NCBI RefSeq assembly: GCF_000218565.1
Contig: NC_015684.1
Span: forward strand, 62,001 to 126,000
Source: Afipia carboxidovorans OM5
GTDB lineage: Bacteria; Pseudomonadota; Alphaproteobacteria; Rhizobiales; Xanthobacteraceae
Direction of reading: 5' to 3'
DNA: 64,000 bases
The number at the start of each line of letters is the position of its first letter. Positions within the stretch are counted from its first letter, which is position 1. This document shows, one piece after another, positions 54,889 to 62,986 of the stretch. The notes under the pieces were generated by a model. The model had not been told where the DNA came from and did no database searches. It was given only the letters and a program-made list of their open reading frames with translations. The translations under genes were made by a program, and so were the position numbers.

Positions 54889-55797
54889 ATGGGCTTCGTG
54901 CTCGATACCATCGGCAAGATGCTTGCGGGCTACCTCCAGCGCGAGGTGCCTGGTTACGAGCCATTCACGCCAAGCGAGCCGGAACGGCTGAGCCATCTGC
55001 TGCGCGAGGGCGACGTGTTGCTCGTCGAGGGCAACAACCGCATCGCCGGCATCATCAAATACCTCACGCAATCGACATGGTCGCACTCCGCACTTTATGT
55101 CGGGCCGATCGACGGCGCATCCGAACCCGACGGCGAGCCGCACGTGCTGATCGAGGCCTACGTCGGCGCCGGCGTCATCACTGCGCCGCTGTCGAAATAT
55201 TTCACCTATCACACCCGGATCTGCCGGCCGGTCGGACTGTCGTTCGAGGACCGCAACACCGTGTGCCGCTACGCCATCAACCGCGTCGGCTTCGGTTACG
55301 ACACAAAAAACATCGTCGACCTGATCCGCTATCTGGTGCCGCTGCCGGTGCCGCAACGCTGGCGGCGGCGCATGCTTTCGCTCGGCTCCGGCGATCCCAC
55401 CAAGATCATCTGCTCGGCGCTGATCGCGCAGGCGTTCGGCGCGGTGCGCTATCCGATCCTGCCGCGCATCACCCGTGCCGGCAGCCGCCAGGCTCGCCGG
55501 GAGATTCTGTACATCCGCGATTCCTCGCTCTACACGCCCCGCGACTTCGACATCTCGCCCTATTTCGAGATCATCAAGCCGACCATCGAATGCGGCTTCG
55601 ACTACACCAAGCTGCACTGGGCCGATACGCCGAAGCCGCCCCGGGAGGTGGCGGACGAGAGCGATCCCTTTCCAGAGGGAGTCTTCGCGGGCGCCCGAAG
55701 CGCACTCTCCGGCGATGGAGAGATAGCGGACGTCGACGCACCGCTCGCGCCTGCCAATGAGGACGGCCGCGCGCCGGTCTCCGAGGCCGCGGAATAG
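54889..55797 (+). CDS. YiiX-like permuted papain-fold (NlpC/P60 superfamily) protein
   Basis: This 302-residue protein starts MGFVLDTIGKMLAGYLQREV. It has GDVLLVEGNNRIAGIIKYLTQ, the catalytic His in STWSHSALYVG (about 67-77), and the catalytic Cys in KIICSALIAQAFGAV (about 173-187). His-before-Cys order is the circularly permuted type (YaeF/YiiX). These proteins are amidases, peptidases or acyltransferases of the lipid/peptidoglycan side, but the substrate here is unknown. The ATG at 54889 has GGGAGG 5 bases upstream. The frame is open to a TTG at 54814. The last 50 residues are acidic. Confidence 0.8.
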   Translation: MGFVLDTIGKMLAGYLQREVPGYEPFTPSEPERLSHLLREGDVLLVEGNNRIAGIIKYLTQSTWSHSALYVGPIDGASEPDGEPHVLIEAYVGAGVITAPLSKYFTYHTRICRPVGLSFEDRNTVCRYAINRVGFGYDTKNIVDLIRYLVPLPVPQRWRRRMLSLGSGDPTKIICSALIAQAFGAVRYPILPRITRAGSRQARREILYIRDSSLYTPRDFDISPYFEIIKPTIECGFDYTKLHWADTPKPPREVADESDPFPEGVFAGARSALSGDGEIADVDAPLAPANEDGRAPVSEAAE

Positions 55798-55902
55798 CGC
55801 TCGCCTCCACGCCTCATCCTATCGGCGAACTTCTCGCGCAAACACTTGTTGTTCTGCCTCCGCATGGCCATTTCCCTTCCGTGAGAAGAGGGAGACAGAG
55901 CG

Positions 55903-56655
55903 ATGTTTGAGGCCGCCATCCGTGCGCTTGCCGAGATTTTCTCGAGGCCGATGCGCGCGATCCTGTGGAAGTCGGTCGGCCTTGCGCTGGTGCTGATCAC
56001 CGTGGTCGCCATCACGCTGCAGCGGGTGCTGAACTGGCTCGCCGGCGCGGGCGCGGTCTGGACCGAGCAAGCCGCGGGCGCAAGCTTTCATGCGGTGATC
56101 GAAACGCTCTCGTGGATTCTCTCGATCGCAGCCGGGCTCGGCATCGTGCTCGGCGCGGTGTTCCTGATGCCGGCGGTGACGTCGCTCGTCGCCAGCGTGT
56201 TCGTCGATGACGTCGCCGATCATGTCGAGCGCAAGGATTACCCGGCCGAGATGCCGGGCCACGCGCTGCCGGTCGTGCGTGCGCTGGTCGAGGGCGGCAA
56301 GACCGCTGGCCTGACCATTCTCGTCTATCTCGCGGCGCTGCCGTTCCTCTTGTTCGCGGGCATCGGCTTTGTCGTGTTCTTTCTCGCGACCGCCTGGCTG
56401 CTGGGCCGCGAATATTTCGAGCTCGCCGCAATGCGCTTCCGCACGCCTGCGGAAGCAAAGGCGATGCGAAAGCATCACGCGATGCAGGTGTTCATCGCGG
56501 GGCTGTTCATCGCGGCCTTCGTGTCGATCCCGATCGTCAACCTCGCGACGCCGCTGTTCGGCATGGCGTTCATGGTGCACATCCACAAGCGCCTGTCCGG
56601 CCCGCGGCCCGAGCTGCTGGAGCCGGAACGCCGAGCAAGCGTGCCGAGTGTGTGA
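55903..56655 (+). CDS. EI24 / CysZ-like membrane protein
   Basis: This 250-residue protein has several membrane segments (about 23-41, 70-90, 130-160, 200-225) and the EI24-domain pattern MFEAAIRALAEIFSRPMRAILWKSVG plus FLLFAGIGFVVFFLATAWLLGREYFELAAMR. E. coli CysZ of this family moves sulfate. Alphaproteobacterial members are often called EI24 domain proteins without known substrate. No cys genes are nearby. A GAGGGAGAC precedes the ATG. It converges on nth. Confidence 0.85.
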   Translation: MFEAAIRALAEIFSRPMRAILWKSVGLALVLITVVAITLQRVLNWLAGAGAVWTEQAAGASFHAVIETLSWILSIAAGLGIVLGAVFLMPAVTSLVASVFVDDVADHVERKDYPAEMPGHALPVVRALVEGGKTAGLTILVYLAALPFLLFAGIGFVVFFLATAWLLGREYFELAAMRFRTPAEAKAMRKHHAMQVFIAGLFIAAFVSIPIVNLATPLFGMAFMVHIHKRLSGPRPELLEPERRASVPSV

Positions 56656-56659
56656 GCAT

Positions 56660-56805
56660 TCCCCCTCTTCCCGTTCTTACGGGGAGAGGGCTGGGGTGAG
56701 GGGCCATGGCTCAAACAGGTGAGGGGCCATAGCTCGAACTCGCAACCGCCCCCTCACCCGGCCGCTGCGCGGTCGACCTCTCCCCGCAAGCGGGGCGAGG
56801 TGAAG
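56660..56805. repeat. palindromic intergenic repeat, CTCTCCCC/GGGGAGAG family (copy 6)
   Basis: The copy opens CCCCCTCTTCCCGTTCTTACG, contains GGGGTGAGGGGCCATGGCTC and a near-duplicate GTGAGGGGCCATAGCTCG, then CCCCCTCACCCGGCC, and closes with CCTCTCCCCGCAAGCGGGGC. It lies at the EI24-nth convergent junction. Confidence 0.8.
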
Positions 56806-56808
56806 AAT

Positions 56809-57630
56809 TTACGGATTCATAAAAACCGTCTTCTCCGGCCAGCGGCACAGATCGTTGATGATGCACACCTCGCAGCGCGGCTTGCGCGCGATACAGGTGT
56901 AGCGCCCGTGCAGAATCAGCCAGTGATGGGCGTGGCGCATGAACTCGTCCGGCACCACGCGCAGCAGCTCCATCTCGACCGCGAGCGGCGTGTCGCCGGG
57001 CGCGAGATAGGTGCGGTTGCCGACGCGGAAGAGATGCGTGTCGACCGCAATCGTCTTCTCACCGAACGCGATGTTCAGCACGACATTCGCCGTCTTGCGG
57101 CCGACGCCCGGCAACGCTTCCAGCTCCTCGCGCGTGCGCGGCACCTCGCCATCATGATTGGCGATCAACTGTTCGGACAGTGCGATGACGTTCTTCGCCT
57201 TGGCGCGATAAAGTCCGATGGTCTTGATGTGCTCGCGAAGCCCATCCTCGCCGAGCGCCAGCATTTTCTCCGGCGTGTCGGCGACCGGAAACAGGCTGCG
57301 CGTTGCCTTGTTGACGCCGGCATCCGTTGCCTGCGCCGACAGCACCACCGCAACCAGCAGCGTGAAATTGTTGAGATGCTCAAGCTCACCCTTGGGCTCG
57401 GGATTCGCGGCGCGAAACCGTGAGAAGGCTTCATGAACTTCCGCCTCGCTCCAGCGTTTGGGTCGCGTGGCGGACGCTCGTTTCTTGGCCGGAACAGCCT
57501 TCGCAGCCGTCTTGCGAACGCGAGCCTTGGTAGCCGGCTTCGCCGCTGTCTTGATCACTGTTTTGGCAGCGACCTTCTTCAGTGTTCCGGCTTGACGCGG
57601 TCGTGAGGCGGGCGGTGCTTTTCTTGACAT
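56809..57630 (-). CDS. nth: endonuclease III with a basic, histone H1-like N-terminal tail
   Basis: This 273-residue DNA glycosylase/AP lyase removes oxidised pyrimidines. The helix-hairpin-helix LPGVGRKTANV carries the catalytic Lys (residue 179) and AVDTHLFRV the catalytic Asp (197). The [4Fe-4S] ligands are CIARKPRCEVCIINDLC at the end. The catalytic core matches E. coli Nth (211 residues). An added N-terminal tail of about 58 residues is rich in Lys and Ala with AAK and PAK motifs, like histone H1 C-tails. The ATG at 57630 is used. The gene is divergent from the DUF2244 gene by 23 bp. Confidence 0.94.
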   Translation of the reverse strand: MSRKAPPASRPRQAGTLKKVAAKTVIKTAAKPATKARVRKTAAKAVPAKKRASATRPKRWSEAEVHEAFSRFRAANPEPKGELEHLNNFTLLVAVVLSAQATDAGVNKATRSLFPVADTPEKMLALGEDGLREHIKTIGLYRAKAKNVIALSEQLIANHDGEVPRTREELEALPGVGRKTANVVLNIAFGEKTIAVDTHLFRVGNRTYLAPGDTPLAVEMELLRVVPDEFMRHAHHWLILHGRYTCIARKPRCEVCIINDLCRWPEKTVFMNP

Positions 57631-57653
57631 GCGCAAGGATATACTGAAGGGCC

Positions 57654-58169
57654 ATGACCAGCGGCAACGATTTTCAGGATTTTGACCGGCCGATCTTCAC
57701 CGCGGAGTTGACGCCGCACCGCTCGCTCAGCCGCACCGGCTTCATCATCCTGATGAGTGTCCTGGTGGCGGCGAGCTTCATCTCCGGCATCCTGTTCGTG
57801 CGCATGGGCGCCTGGCCGGTGTTCGGCTTCTTCGTGCTCGACGTGGTGCTGATCTACTGGGCGTTCCGCGTGAACTACGCGCGCGCCCGCGCCTTCGAAC
57901 AACTGGTGCTCACGCCTTATGAACTGCGGCTACGCCGTGTCAGCCATCGCGGCCACGCCATGGAGTGGACCTTCAACCCGCACTGGGTGCGGCTCGATGT
58001 CGAGGAACACCACGAGTTCGGTGTCGAGGGCATCTACCTCTCCGCACGCGCCCAGCGCGTCGCGGTCGGCAAGTTCCTCTCGCCCAATGAAAAGGCAAGC
58101 TTCGCCAAGGCATTGCGGCTTGCTCTGCAGGATGCCAGACGCGGTCCGACCTACAATCCGCTGAACTGA
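57654..58169 (+). CDS. DUF2244 membrane protein
   Basis: This 171-residue inner-membrane protein has two adjacent membrane segments (about residues 29-47 and 54-71) and a cytoplasmic domain with LVLTPYELRLRRVSHRG and GVEGIYLSARAQRVAVGKFLSP typical of DUF2244. Function is unknown. Its neighbourhood with nth and an Ada-like gene is repeated in related genomes, which hints at but does not show a DNA-repair link. GAAGG precedes the ATG. Confidence 0.88.
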   Translation: MTSGNDFQDFDRPIFTAELTPHRSLSRTGFIILMSVLVAASFISGILFVRMGAWPVFGFFVLDVVLIYWAFRVNYARARAFEQLVLTPYELRLRRVSHRGHAMEWTFNPHWVRLDVEEHHEFGVEGIYLSARAQRVAVGKFLSPNEKASFAKALRLALQDARRGPTYNPLN

Positions 58170-58244
58170 AGCGATCTCGATAGCGTCCTCCGGCTCGTCC
58201 GAAATCGGGTGGGCAACGGCAACGCGCGTGCCTAGCTTGTCGGG

Positions 58245-59177
58245 ATGATGATACAAACCCCCATGACCATGTTTGAACCGACATCGGCGACGCCGCTGCG
58301 CAGCCAGATTGCCGAGAGCGCCGCCGGCCGCGACGCGTTGCGCGATTATGAGATCGTCCATCGCGCCATCGCCTTCATCTCCGAGCACTGGCGTGGGCAG
58401 CCGACCATCGAGGAGATGGCGGAAGCCGTCAGCGTGACGCCGGGCGAGCTGCATCATCTGTTCCGCCGCTGGGCCGGGTTGTCGCCAAAGGCTTTCATGC
58501 AGGCGGTGACGCTCGACAACGCCAAGCGGCTGCTGCGCGGCTCCGCGAGCCTGCTCGATGTCGCCTACGATTCCGGCCTCTCCGGCCCGAGCCGTCTGCA
58601 CGATCTGTTCGTGACGCACGAGGCGATGTCGCCAGGCGAATGGAAGAAGGGCGGCGCGGGACTGACGCTGCGCTACGGCTTCCATCCCTCGCCGTTCGGC
58701 GTCGCCGTGGTGATCGTCACCGAGCGCGGGTTGGCTGGGCTCGCCTTCGCCGACACAGGCGGCGAGATCGAGGCGCTGCGCGACATGCAGACGCGCTGGC
58801 CGCTTGCGACCTATGTCGAGGACAGCGCCGGCACGGCCACCGTAACGCGACGCATTTTCGATTCCACGCAGTGGCGCTCTGAGCATCCGCTGCGCGTGGT
58901 GCTGATCGGCACCGACTTCGAGATCCGGGTGTGGGAGACGTTGCTGAAAATTCCGATGGGCAAGGCTACGACCTATTCCGACGTCGCCCTCACGATCAAT
59001 GCGCCAAAAGCCTCGCGCGCGGTCGGCGGCGCGGTCGGGCGCAACCCGATCTCCTTCGTGGTGCCGTGCCATCGCGTGCTCGGCAAGGGCGGCGCCATCA
59101 CCGGCTATCACTGGGGCCTGACGCGCAAGCGCGCGATGCTCGGCTGGGAAACGGCGCAGACCGAGACGATGGAGTAG
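58245..59177 (+). CDS. Ada-like bifunctional regulator / O6-methylguanine-DNA methyltransferase
   Basis: This 310-residue protein has an AraC-type helix-turn-helix domain (about 45-135: QPTIEEMAEAVSVTPGELHHLFRRWAGLSP), then a methyltransferase domain (about 145-300) with the suicide motif PCHRVLGKGGAITGY (Cys near residue 268). E. coli Ada also has an N-terminal Cys-rich zinc domain that repairs methylphosphotriesters and activates transcription. That domain is absent here, so methylation-dependent activation of Ada type should be missing. It lies downstream of nth/DUF2244. The first ATG of two is used. Confidence 0.92.
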   Translation: MMIQTPMTMFEPTSATPLRSQIAESAAGRDALRDYEIVHRAIAFISEHWRGQPTIEEMAEAVSVTPGELHHLFRRWAGLSPKAFMQAVTLDNAKRLLRGSASLLDVAYDSGLSGPSRLHDLFVTHEAMSPGEWKKGGAGLTLRYGFHPSPFGVAVVIVTERGLAGLAFADTGGEIEALRDMQTRWPLATYVEDSAGTATVTRRIFDSTQWRSEHPLRVVLIGTDFEIRVWETLLKIPMGKATTYSDVALTINAPKASRAVGGAVGRNPISFVVPCHRVLGKGGAITGYHWGLTRKRAMLGWETAQTETME

Positions 59178-59183
59178 TAACAT

Positions 59184-59293
59184 CGTCATTGCGGGCCAAC
59201 GGCCCGGCTTCGCCGGCCCGATGACAGGCTCCGCGAAGCAATTCAGTCATATTCGTACTGGATTGCTTCGTCGCTTTGATCCTCGCAATGACA
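59184..59293. repeat. CATTGCGGGCCAA / CCTCGCAATGAC repeat
   Basis: The outer ends GTCATTGCGGG and CCTCGCAATGAC are inverted. Inside are CCCGGCTTCGCCGGCCCG and GCGAAGCAATTCAGTC / GGATTGCTTCGTCGC. It lies at the convergent junction between the Ada-like gene and gpmA. Confidence 0.75.
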
Positions 59294-59329
59294 AAAGGCC
59301 TCGCCTGCGGTCAAGCCGGAGGTTGCAGA

Positions 59330-59953
59330 TCAGCCCGCGAGATCGGTCTTCGATTCCACGGTCGCATCGGCGCGGAGCCGGTAGATAATCGGCACTCCGG
59401 TTGCGAGTTCGCGCTTCAGGATCGCCTCGGGCGAAAGCCTCTCCAGCACCATGATCAGTGCACGCAGCGAATTGCCGTGCGCCGTGACGATGGTGCGCTC
59501 GCCACGCAGCACGCCCGGCAGAATTTCTTGCACGTAATAAGGCAGCGTCCGCGCCAACGTATCCTTCAGGCTTTCGCCGCCGGGCGGGGCGACATCGTAG
59601 GAGCGGCGCCAGATATGCACCTGCTCCTCGCCCCATTTCTTGCGCGCATCATCCTTGTTAAGGCCGGAGAGATCGCCATAGTCGCGCTCGTTCAGTGCGA
59701 TATCGCTCTTTACCGGCAGCGAGGTCTGCCCGAGTTCTTCGAGGATGAGCGACAGCGTGTGCTTGGCGCGCGTCAGCTCCGAGACGAAGGCGGCATCGAA
59801 GACAAAGCCTTCCGCCTTGAGAAGCTTGCCCGCGCGCTTGGCTTCATCGACACCCTGCGCGGTGATGTCGGGGTCCTTCCAGCCGGTGAACAGGTTTTTC
59901 AGATTCCATTCGCTCTGGCCATGACGCACGAGCACGAGAAGACGATCGCTCAT
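59330..59953 (-). CDS. gpmA: 2,3-bisphosphoglycerate-dependent phosphoglycerate mutase
   Basis: This 207-residue glycolytic enzyme interconverts 2- and 3-phosphoglycerate. The phosphohistidine motif LVRHGQSEWN is at residues 8-17, the catalytic Glu lies near LNERDYGDLSGL and the second His in TAHGNSLRAL. The length matches the short proteobacterial dPGM. dapB lies 21 bp upstream on the same strand. Confidence 0.96.
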   Translation of the reverse strand: MSDRLLVLVRHGQSEWNLKNLFTGWKDPDITAQGVDEAKRAGKLLKAEGFVFDAAFVSELTRAKHTLSLILEELGQTSLPVKSDIALNERDYGDLSGLNKDDARKKWGEEQVHIWRRSYDVAPPGGESLKDTLARTLPYYVQEILPGVLRGERTIVTAHGNSLRALIMVLERLSPEAILKRELATGVPIIYRLRADATVESKTDLAG

Positions 59954-59974
59954 TTCGCTTTGGGTCCTTGGTCG

Positions 59975-60793
59975 TCAGGATTGGCTGCCGAGCCCCAGCA
60001 CATCGGCCATCGAATAAAGTCCGGGCTTGCGGCCGCGCGCCCAGCACGCCGCCTTGACCGCACCGCGGGCGAAGATCATGCGATCCTCGGCACGATGGGT
60101 GAGTTCGATGCGCTCATAAGGGCCTGCAAAAATCACGCTGTGCTCGCCGGTGACGGTGCCGCCGCGCAGCGTCGCAAAGCCGATATCGCCGCGGCCGCGC
60201 GCGCCGGTGAAACCATCGCGCGAACGCACCGACTTCTCCTCGAGCGGTACGCCGCGCCCGTCCGCCGCTGCCTGACCAAGCAGATAGGCCGTGCCGGAAG
60301 GTGCGTCGATCTTGGCGCGATGATGCATCTCGAGAATCTCGATATCGAAATCCTCGTCGAGCGATTTTGCAACCTGCTTCACAAGCGCGGCGAGCAGATT
60401 GACGCCGAGGCTCATATTGCCGGACTGCACCACGATTGCGCGCGAGGTCACGCTCTTGATGACGGCGTTGTCGGAGGCCGACAGGCCCGTGGTGCCGATG
60501 ACATGGACGATGCCACGTTCGGCCGCGATTGCGACATTGGCGATGGTCGCCGCGGGCACGGTGAAATCGATGATGCCGTCGGCGTCCTTCGAGAGGCTCC
60601 ACAGATCGGCCGACACCGGAATACCATTCGGGCCGAGGCCTGCGAGAAGGCCGGAATCCTGACCGAGCAGCTCCGAACCCGGAGCCTCCAATGCGCCGAC
60701 CAGCGCCGCGCCGTCCGCCTCGTGCAGCGCGTGAATGAGCGTCCGGCCCATTCGGCCGCCAGCCCCCGCAACGATCAAACGCATATCGGACAT
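59975..60793 (-). CDS. dapB: 4-hydroxy-tetrahydrodipicolinate reductase
   Basis: This 272-residue enzyme reduces dihydrodipicolinate in lysine and diaminopimelate synthesis. The nucleotide-binding VAGAGGRMGRTL is at about 8-19, GTTGLSASD and the catalytic His motif EMHHRAKIDAPSGTAYLLG at about 157-175. The frame starts at the ATG at 60793. An ATG three codons later (60784, MRLIVAG) is better spaced from AGGA and may be the true start. Confidence 0.96.
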   Translation of the reverse strand: MSDMRLIVAGAGGRMGRTLIHALHEADGAALVGALEAPGSELLGQDSGLLAGLGPNGIPVSADLWSLSKDADGIIDFTVPAATIANVAIAAERGIVHVIGTTGLSASDNAVIKSVTSRAIVVQSGNMSLGVNLLAALVKQVAKSLDEDFDIEILEMHHRAKIDAPSGTAYLLGQAAADGRGVPLEEKSVRSRDGFTGARGRGDIGFATLRGGTVTGEHSVIFAGPYERIELTHRAEDRMIFARGAVKAACWARGRKPGLYSMADVLGLGSQS

Positions 60794-60903
60794 CCTGAGC
60801 CCTCACATTGCTTTCGGGGTATAGCGGGCGCGCCTTGCCCCGGCAATGCGCCTTCCCGCCAAGGGGTTGATCAAGAGGTTGATGATGGGTTTCTGATGAG
60901 AAG

Positions 60904-61611
60904 TCAGTGAGCCACCGCAATTTCCGCGACGATCGCGTTGGCCGCCGACTTCGGATCCGTAGCGGCAACGATCGGCCGCCCGACCACGAGATAATCGGCG
61001 CCCGCGGCGATGGCACGCGCGGGCGTCATCACCCGCTTCTGGTCGCCAACGGCGCTGCCTGCGGGGCGAATGCCGGGCGTTACCAGCGAGAGGCCCTCGC
61101 CGACAATCGCGCGCAGATTCGCCGCCTCCTCGGCCGAGCAAACGAGACCGTCAATGCCGATCGCCTGTGCCTGCCGCGCGCGCTGCGCAACGAGATCGGC
61201 GACGCCGAGGCTGTAGCCCGCTTCCTTGAGATCGGCCTCGTCGTAGGAGGTCAGCACCGTGACCGCGAGAATTTTCAGGCCCGTGCCGCGGCTCGCTTCC
61301 ACCGCCGCTTTCATCGTCTGCGGATAGGCATGCACGGTAAGGAAGGTGGCGCCGAGCTTTGCAATGCTGGCCACGCCGCTCGCGACGGTGTTGCCGATGT
61401 CGTGCAGCTTGAGGTCGATGAACACCTTCTTGCCGGCACCGATCAGATCCTGCGCCATCGAAAGCCCGCCGGCGTAAGCGAGCTGATAACCGATCTTGTA
61501 GAAGAGAACGCTGTCGTCGAGCGTGGCGACAAGTTTTGAGGCCTGCGCAACGTCCGGCACGTCAAGCGCCACGATGAGCCGCTCGCGCGGATTGGTCGGG
61601 GTCTGCGTCAC
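60904..61611 (-). CDS. pyrF: orotidine 5'-phosphate decarboxylase
   Basis: This 235-residue TIM barrel makes UMP from OMP. The catalytic Lys/Asp network lies in FIDLKLHDIGNTV (about 64-76), with TPGIRP and the phosphate-binding VVGRPIV near the end. The start is GTG with GGAG 5 bases upstream, 9 bp after the stop of the flavin-reductase gene. It is followed by dapB. Confidence 0.95.
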   Translation of the reverse strand: MTQTPTNPRERLIVALDVPDVAQASKLVATLDDSVLFYKIGYQLAYAGGLSMAQDLIGAGKKVFIDLKLHDIGNTVASGVASIAKLGATFLTVHAYPQTMKAAVEASRGTGLKILAVTVLTSYDEADLKEAGYSLGVADLVAQRARQAQAIGIDGLVCSAEEAANLRAIVGEGLSLVTPGIRPAGSAVGDQKRVMTPARAIAAGADYLVVGRPIVAATDPKSAANAIVAEIAVAH

Positions 61612-61620
61612 GTCATCTCC

Positions 61621-62190
61621 TCACATCGTTCGTTGCGCGGCATCGATCAATGCACGCACCATCGCCTGCATCGCGGCGAGTTCATTATCATCCTGCAGGC
61701 GATCCATCCGATCGAAGGCCTCGTGCCCGCGGGCGACCACGAGTTGCGGCGCGATCACATTCGCATTGAAACCAGCGGTCAGCATCTGCCGCAGCGAAAG
61801 CGCGGCATAGATGCCATCCGCGCGCTCCGAGACAGATGCAACCGCCAGCGGCTTGCCGCGAAACACCTGCAGCGGCTCTTCGCTTCGCTCACGCGTCACA
61901 GCGAGCCAGTTGAGCGCGTTGAGAAGAAGCGGCGACGGCAGCGCAAGCCGCTCCATCGTCACCAGCAGCACCGCATGATGCGCGCCGATCATGCGCTTGA
62001 GATCGATCGCGGCAGGCGGTGTTTTGCTCTCACTGTCATCGTGAAGCGGCAGCGGAAAATCCGTCAGCGAAATCCGCGTCGCCTCATGGTCGGCAAGCGC
62101 GATCTCTTTCACCAGCGCCGCAGCCAGCCGCACATCGGCAGCGCTCTCGCGCGCAGAACCCGGGATGACGAGGATTTTCACGGCCGCCAT
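61621..62190 (-). CDS. NADPH-dependent FMN reductase-like flavoprotein
   Basis: This 189-residue flavodoxin-fold protein has the FMN phosphate loop IPGSARESAADVRLA (about 9-23) and LVTMERLALPSPLLLNALNWL (about 78-98), where the family has the FMN-contacting P-[ED]-Y-N motif. That motif is poorly preserved (MERLALP). Family members reduce quinones, azo dyes or chromate. The ATG at 62190 gives family-like length. pyrF follows after 9 bp, so they share a transcript. Confidence 0.85.
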   Translation of the reverse strand: MAAVKILVIPGSARESAADVRLAAALVKEIALADHEATRISLTDFPLPLHDDSESKTPPAAIDLKRMIGAHHAVLLVTMERLALPSPLLLNALNWLAVTRERSEEPLQVFRGKPLAVASVSERADGIYAALSLRQMLTAGFNANVIAPQLVVARGHEAFDRMDRLQDDNELAAMQAMVRALIDAAQRTM

Positions 62191-62293
62191 GCGCAAAAGC
62201 CTGAAAGCGGTTTCGGAAACGGGGGAAGGTGCCTGCGATGCGCGCACCGCGATGCTGCGTCAGAGGCGCCGTTCGTGCGCCGGCGCGGCGGCG

Positions 62294-62890
62294 TCATGCC
62301 TTGCGATAGACCCAGACGCGGGCCGGTGGCACGTTCATCCAGATGCGCTCGGAGGCTTCGGTCAGAATGCCGGGCAGCGATTTCGGAATCGGCGGCACGA
62401 CCGAATAGGTGAACTGCACAAAGGGCGCGCCGGGGATCAACTTCATAAAGGCTTCGCGCATCAGCCGCAGCCGGGTGAGCATCGGCTTGGTGACGAGCGG
62501 CAGGCCCGAGACGACCGCCGCGGCGGGCTGGGCAATTTCGGCAAGCGTCTTGTCGAGGTGATAGGCATCGCCTTGCACAACGGTCGCCTGCGGATAGCGT
62601 TCGCGCAGCAGCGCGCAGAAACCGGGATTGAACTCGACGAGGATCAGGCGCTTCTGATCGACACCATGGGCCACCAGCGCGTCGGTGATCGCCCCGGTGC
62701 CGGGACCAAGTTCGATGACAGGGGCCTCTGTCTCGGTGTCGACGTAGCTCGCCATCGTGCGGGCGAGCATCCGGCCGGACGGCATCACCGCGCCCATGTG
62801 CAGCGGCTTTTCGATCCACGAGCGGAGAAAGCGAACCTCGTCGTCAAGCCGAAGAGGTTTCTTGAGGACGCGCGCGGACTCGAAGGTCAT
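62294..62890 (-). CDS. pmtA: phospholipid N-methyltransferase, rhizobial PmtA type
   Basis: This 198-residue SAM-dependent methyltransferase has motif I VIELGPGTGAIT (about 58-69), the acidic VEFNPGF following strand 2, and GDAYHLDK. The N-terminal EVRFLRSWIEKPLHMGAVMPSG and C-terminal IWMNVPPARVWVYRK are shared with Sinorhizobium PmtA, which methylates phosphatidylethanolamine to phosphatidylcholine. The rRNA adenine dimethyltransferase family is related, so activity is inferred. It is preceded by dnaJ on the same strand. Confidence 0.82.
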   Translation of the reverse strand: MTFESARVLKKPLRLDDEVRFLRSWIEKPLHMGAVMPSGRMLARTMASYVDTETEAPVIELGPGTGAITDALVAHGVDQKRLILVEFNPGFCALLRERYPQATVVQGDAYHLDKTLAEIAQPAAAVVSGLPLVTKPMLTRLRLMREAFMKLIPGAPFVQFTYSVVPPIPKSLPGILTEASERIWMNVPPARVWVYRKA

Positions 62891-62986
62891 GGCGGGGGTA
62901 CCAGCGACGGCCCGGCGAACCCGGGCCCTTTCAATTTTTTCTTCACAGAGACGTACAGAGGCAAACTGACGCGGTCAAGTTCCGGC

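Noticed and set aside
62908..62944. Hairpin GGCCCGG/CCGGGCC followed by TTTTTT on the plus strand
   Set aside because: It looks like a terminator but no rightward gene precedes it. For the leftward dnaJ the T-run is on the wrong side. Left unassigned.
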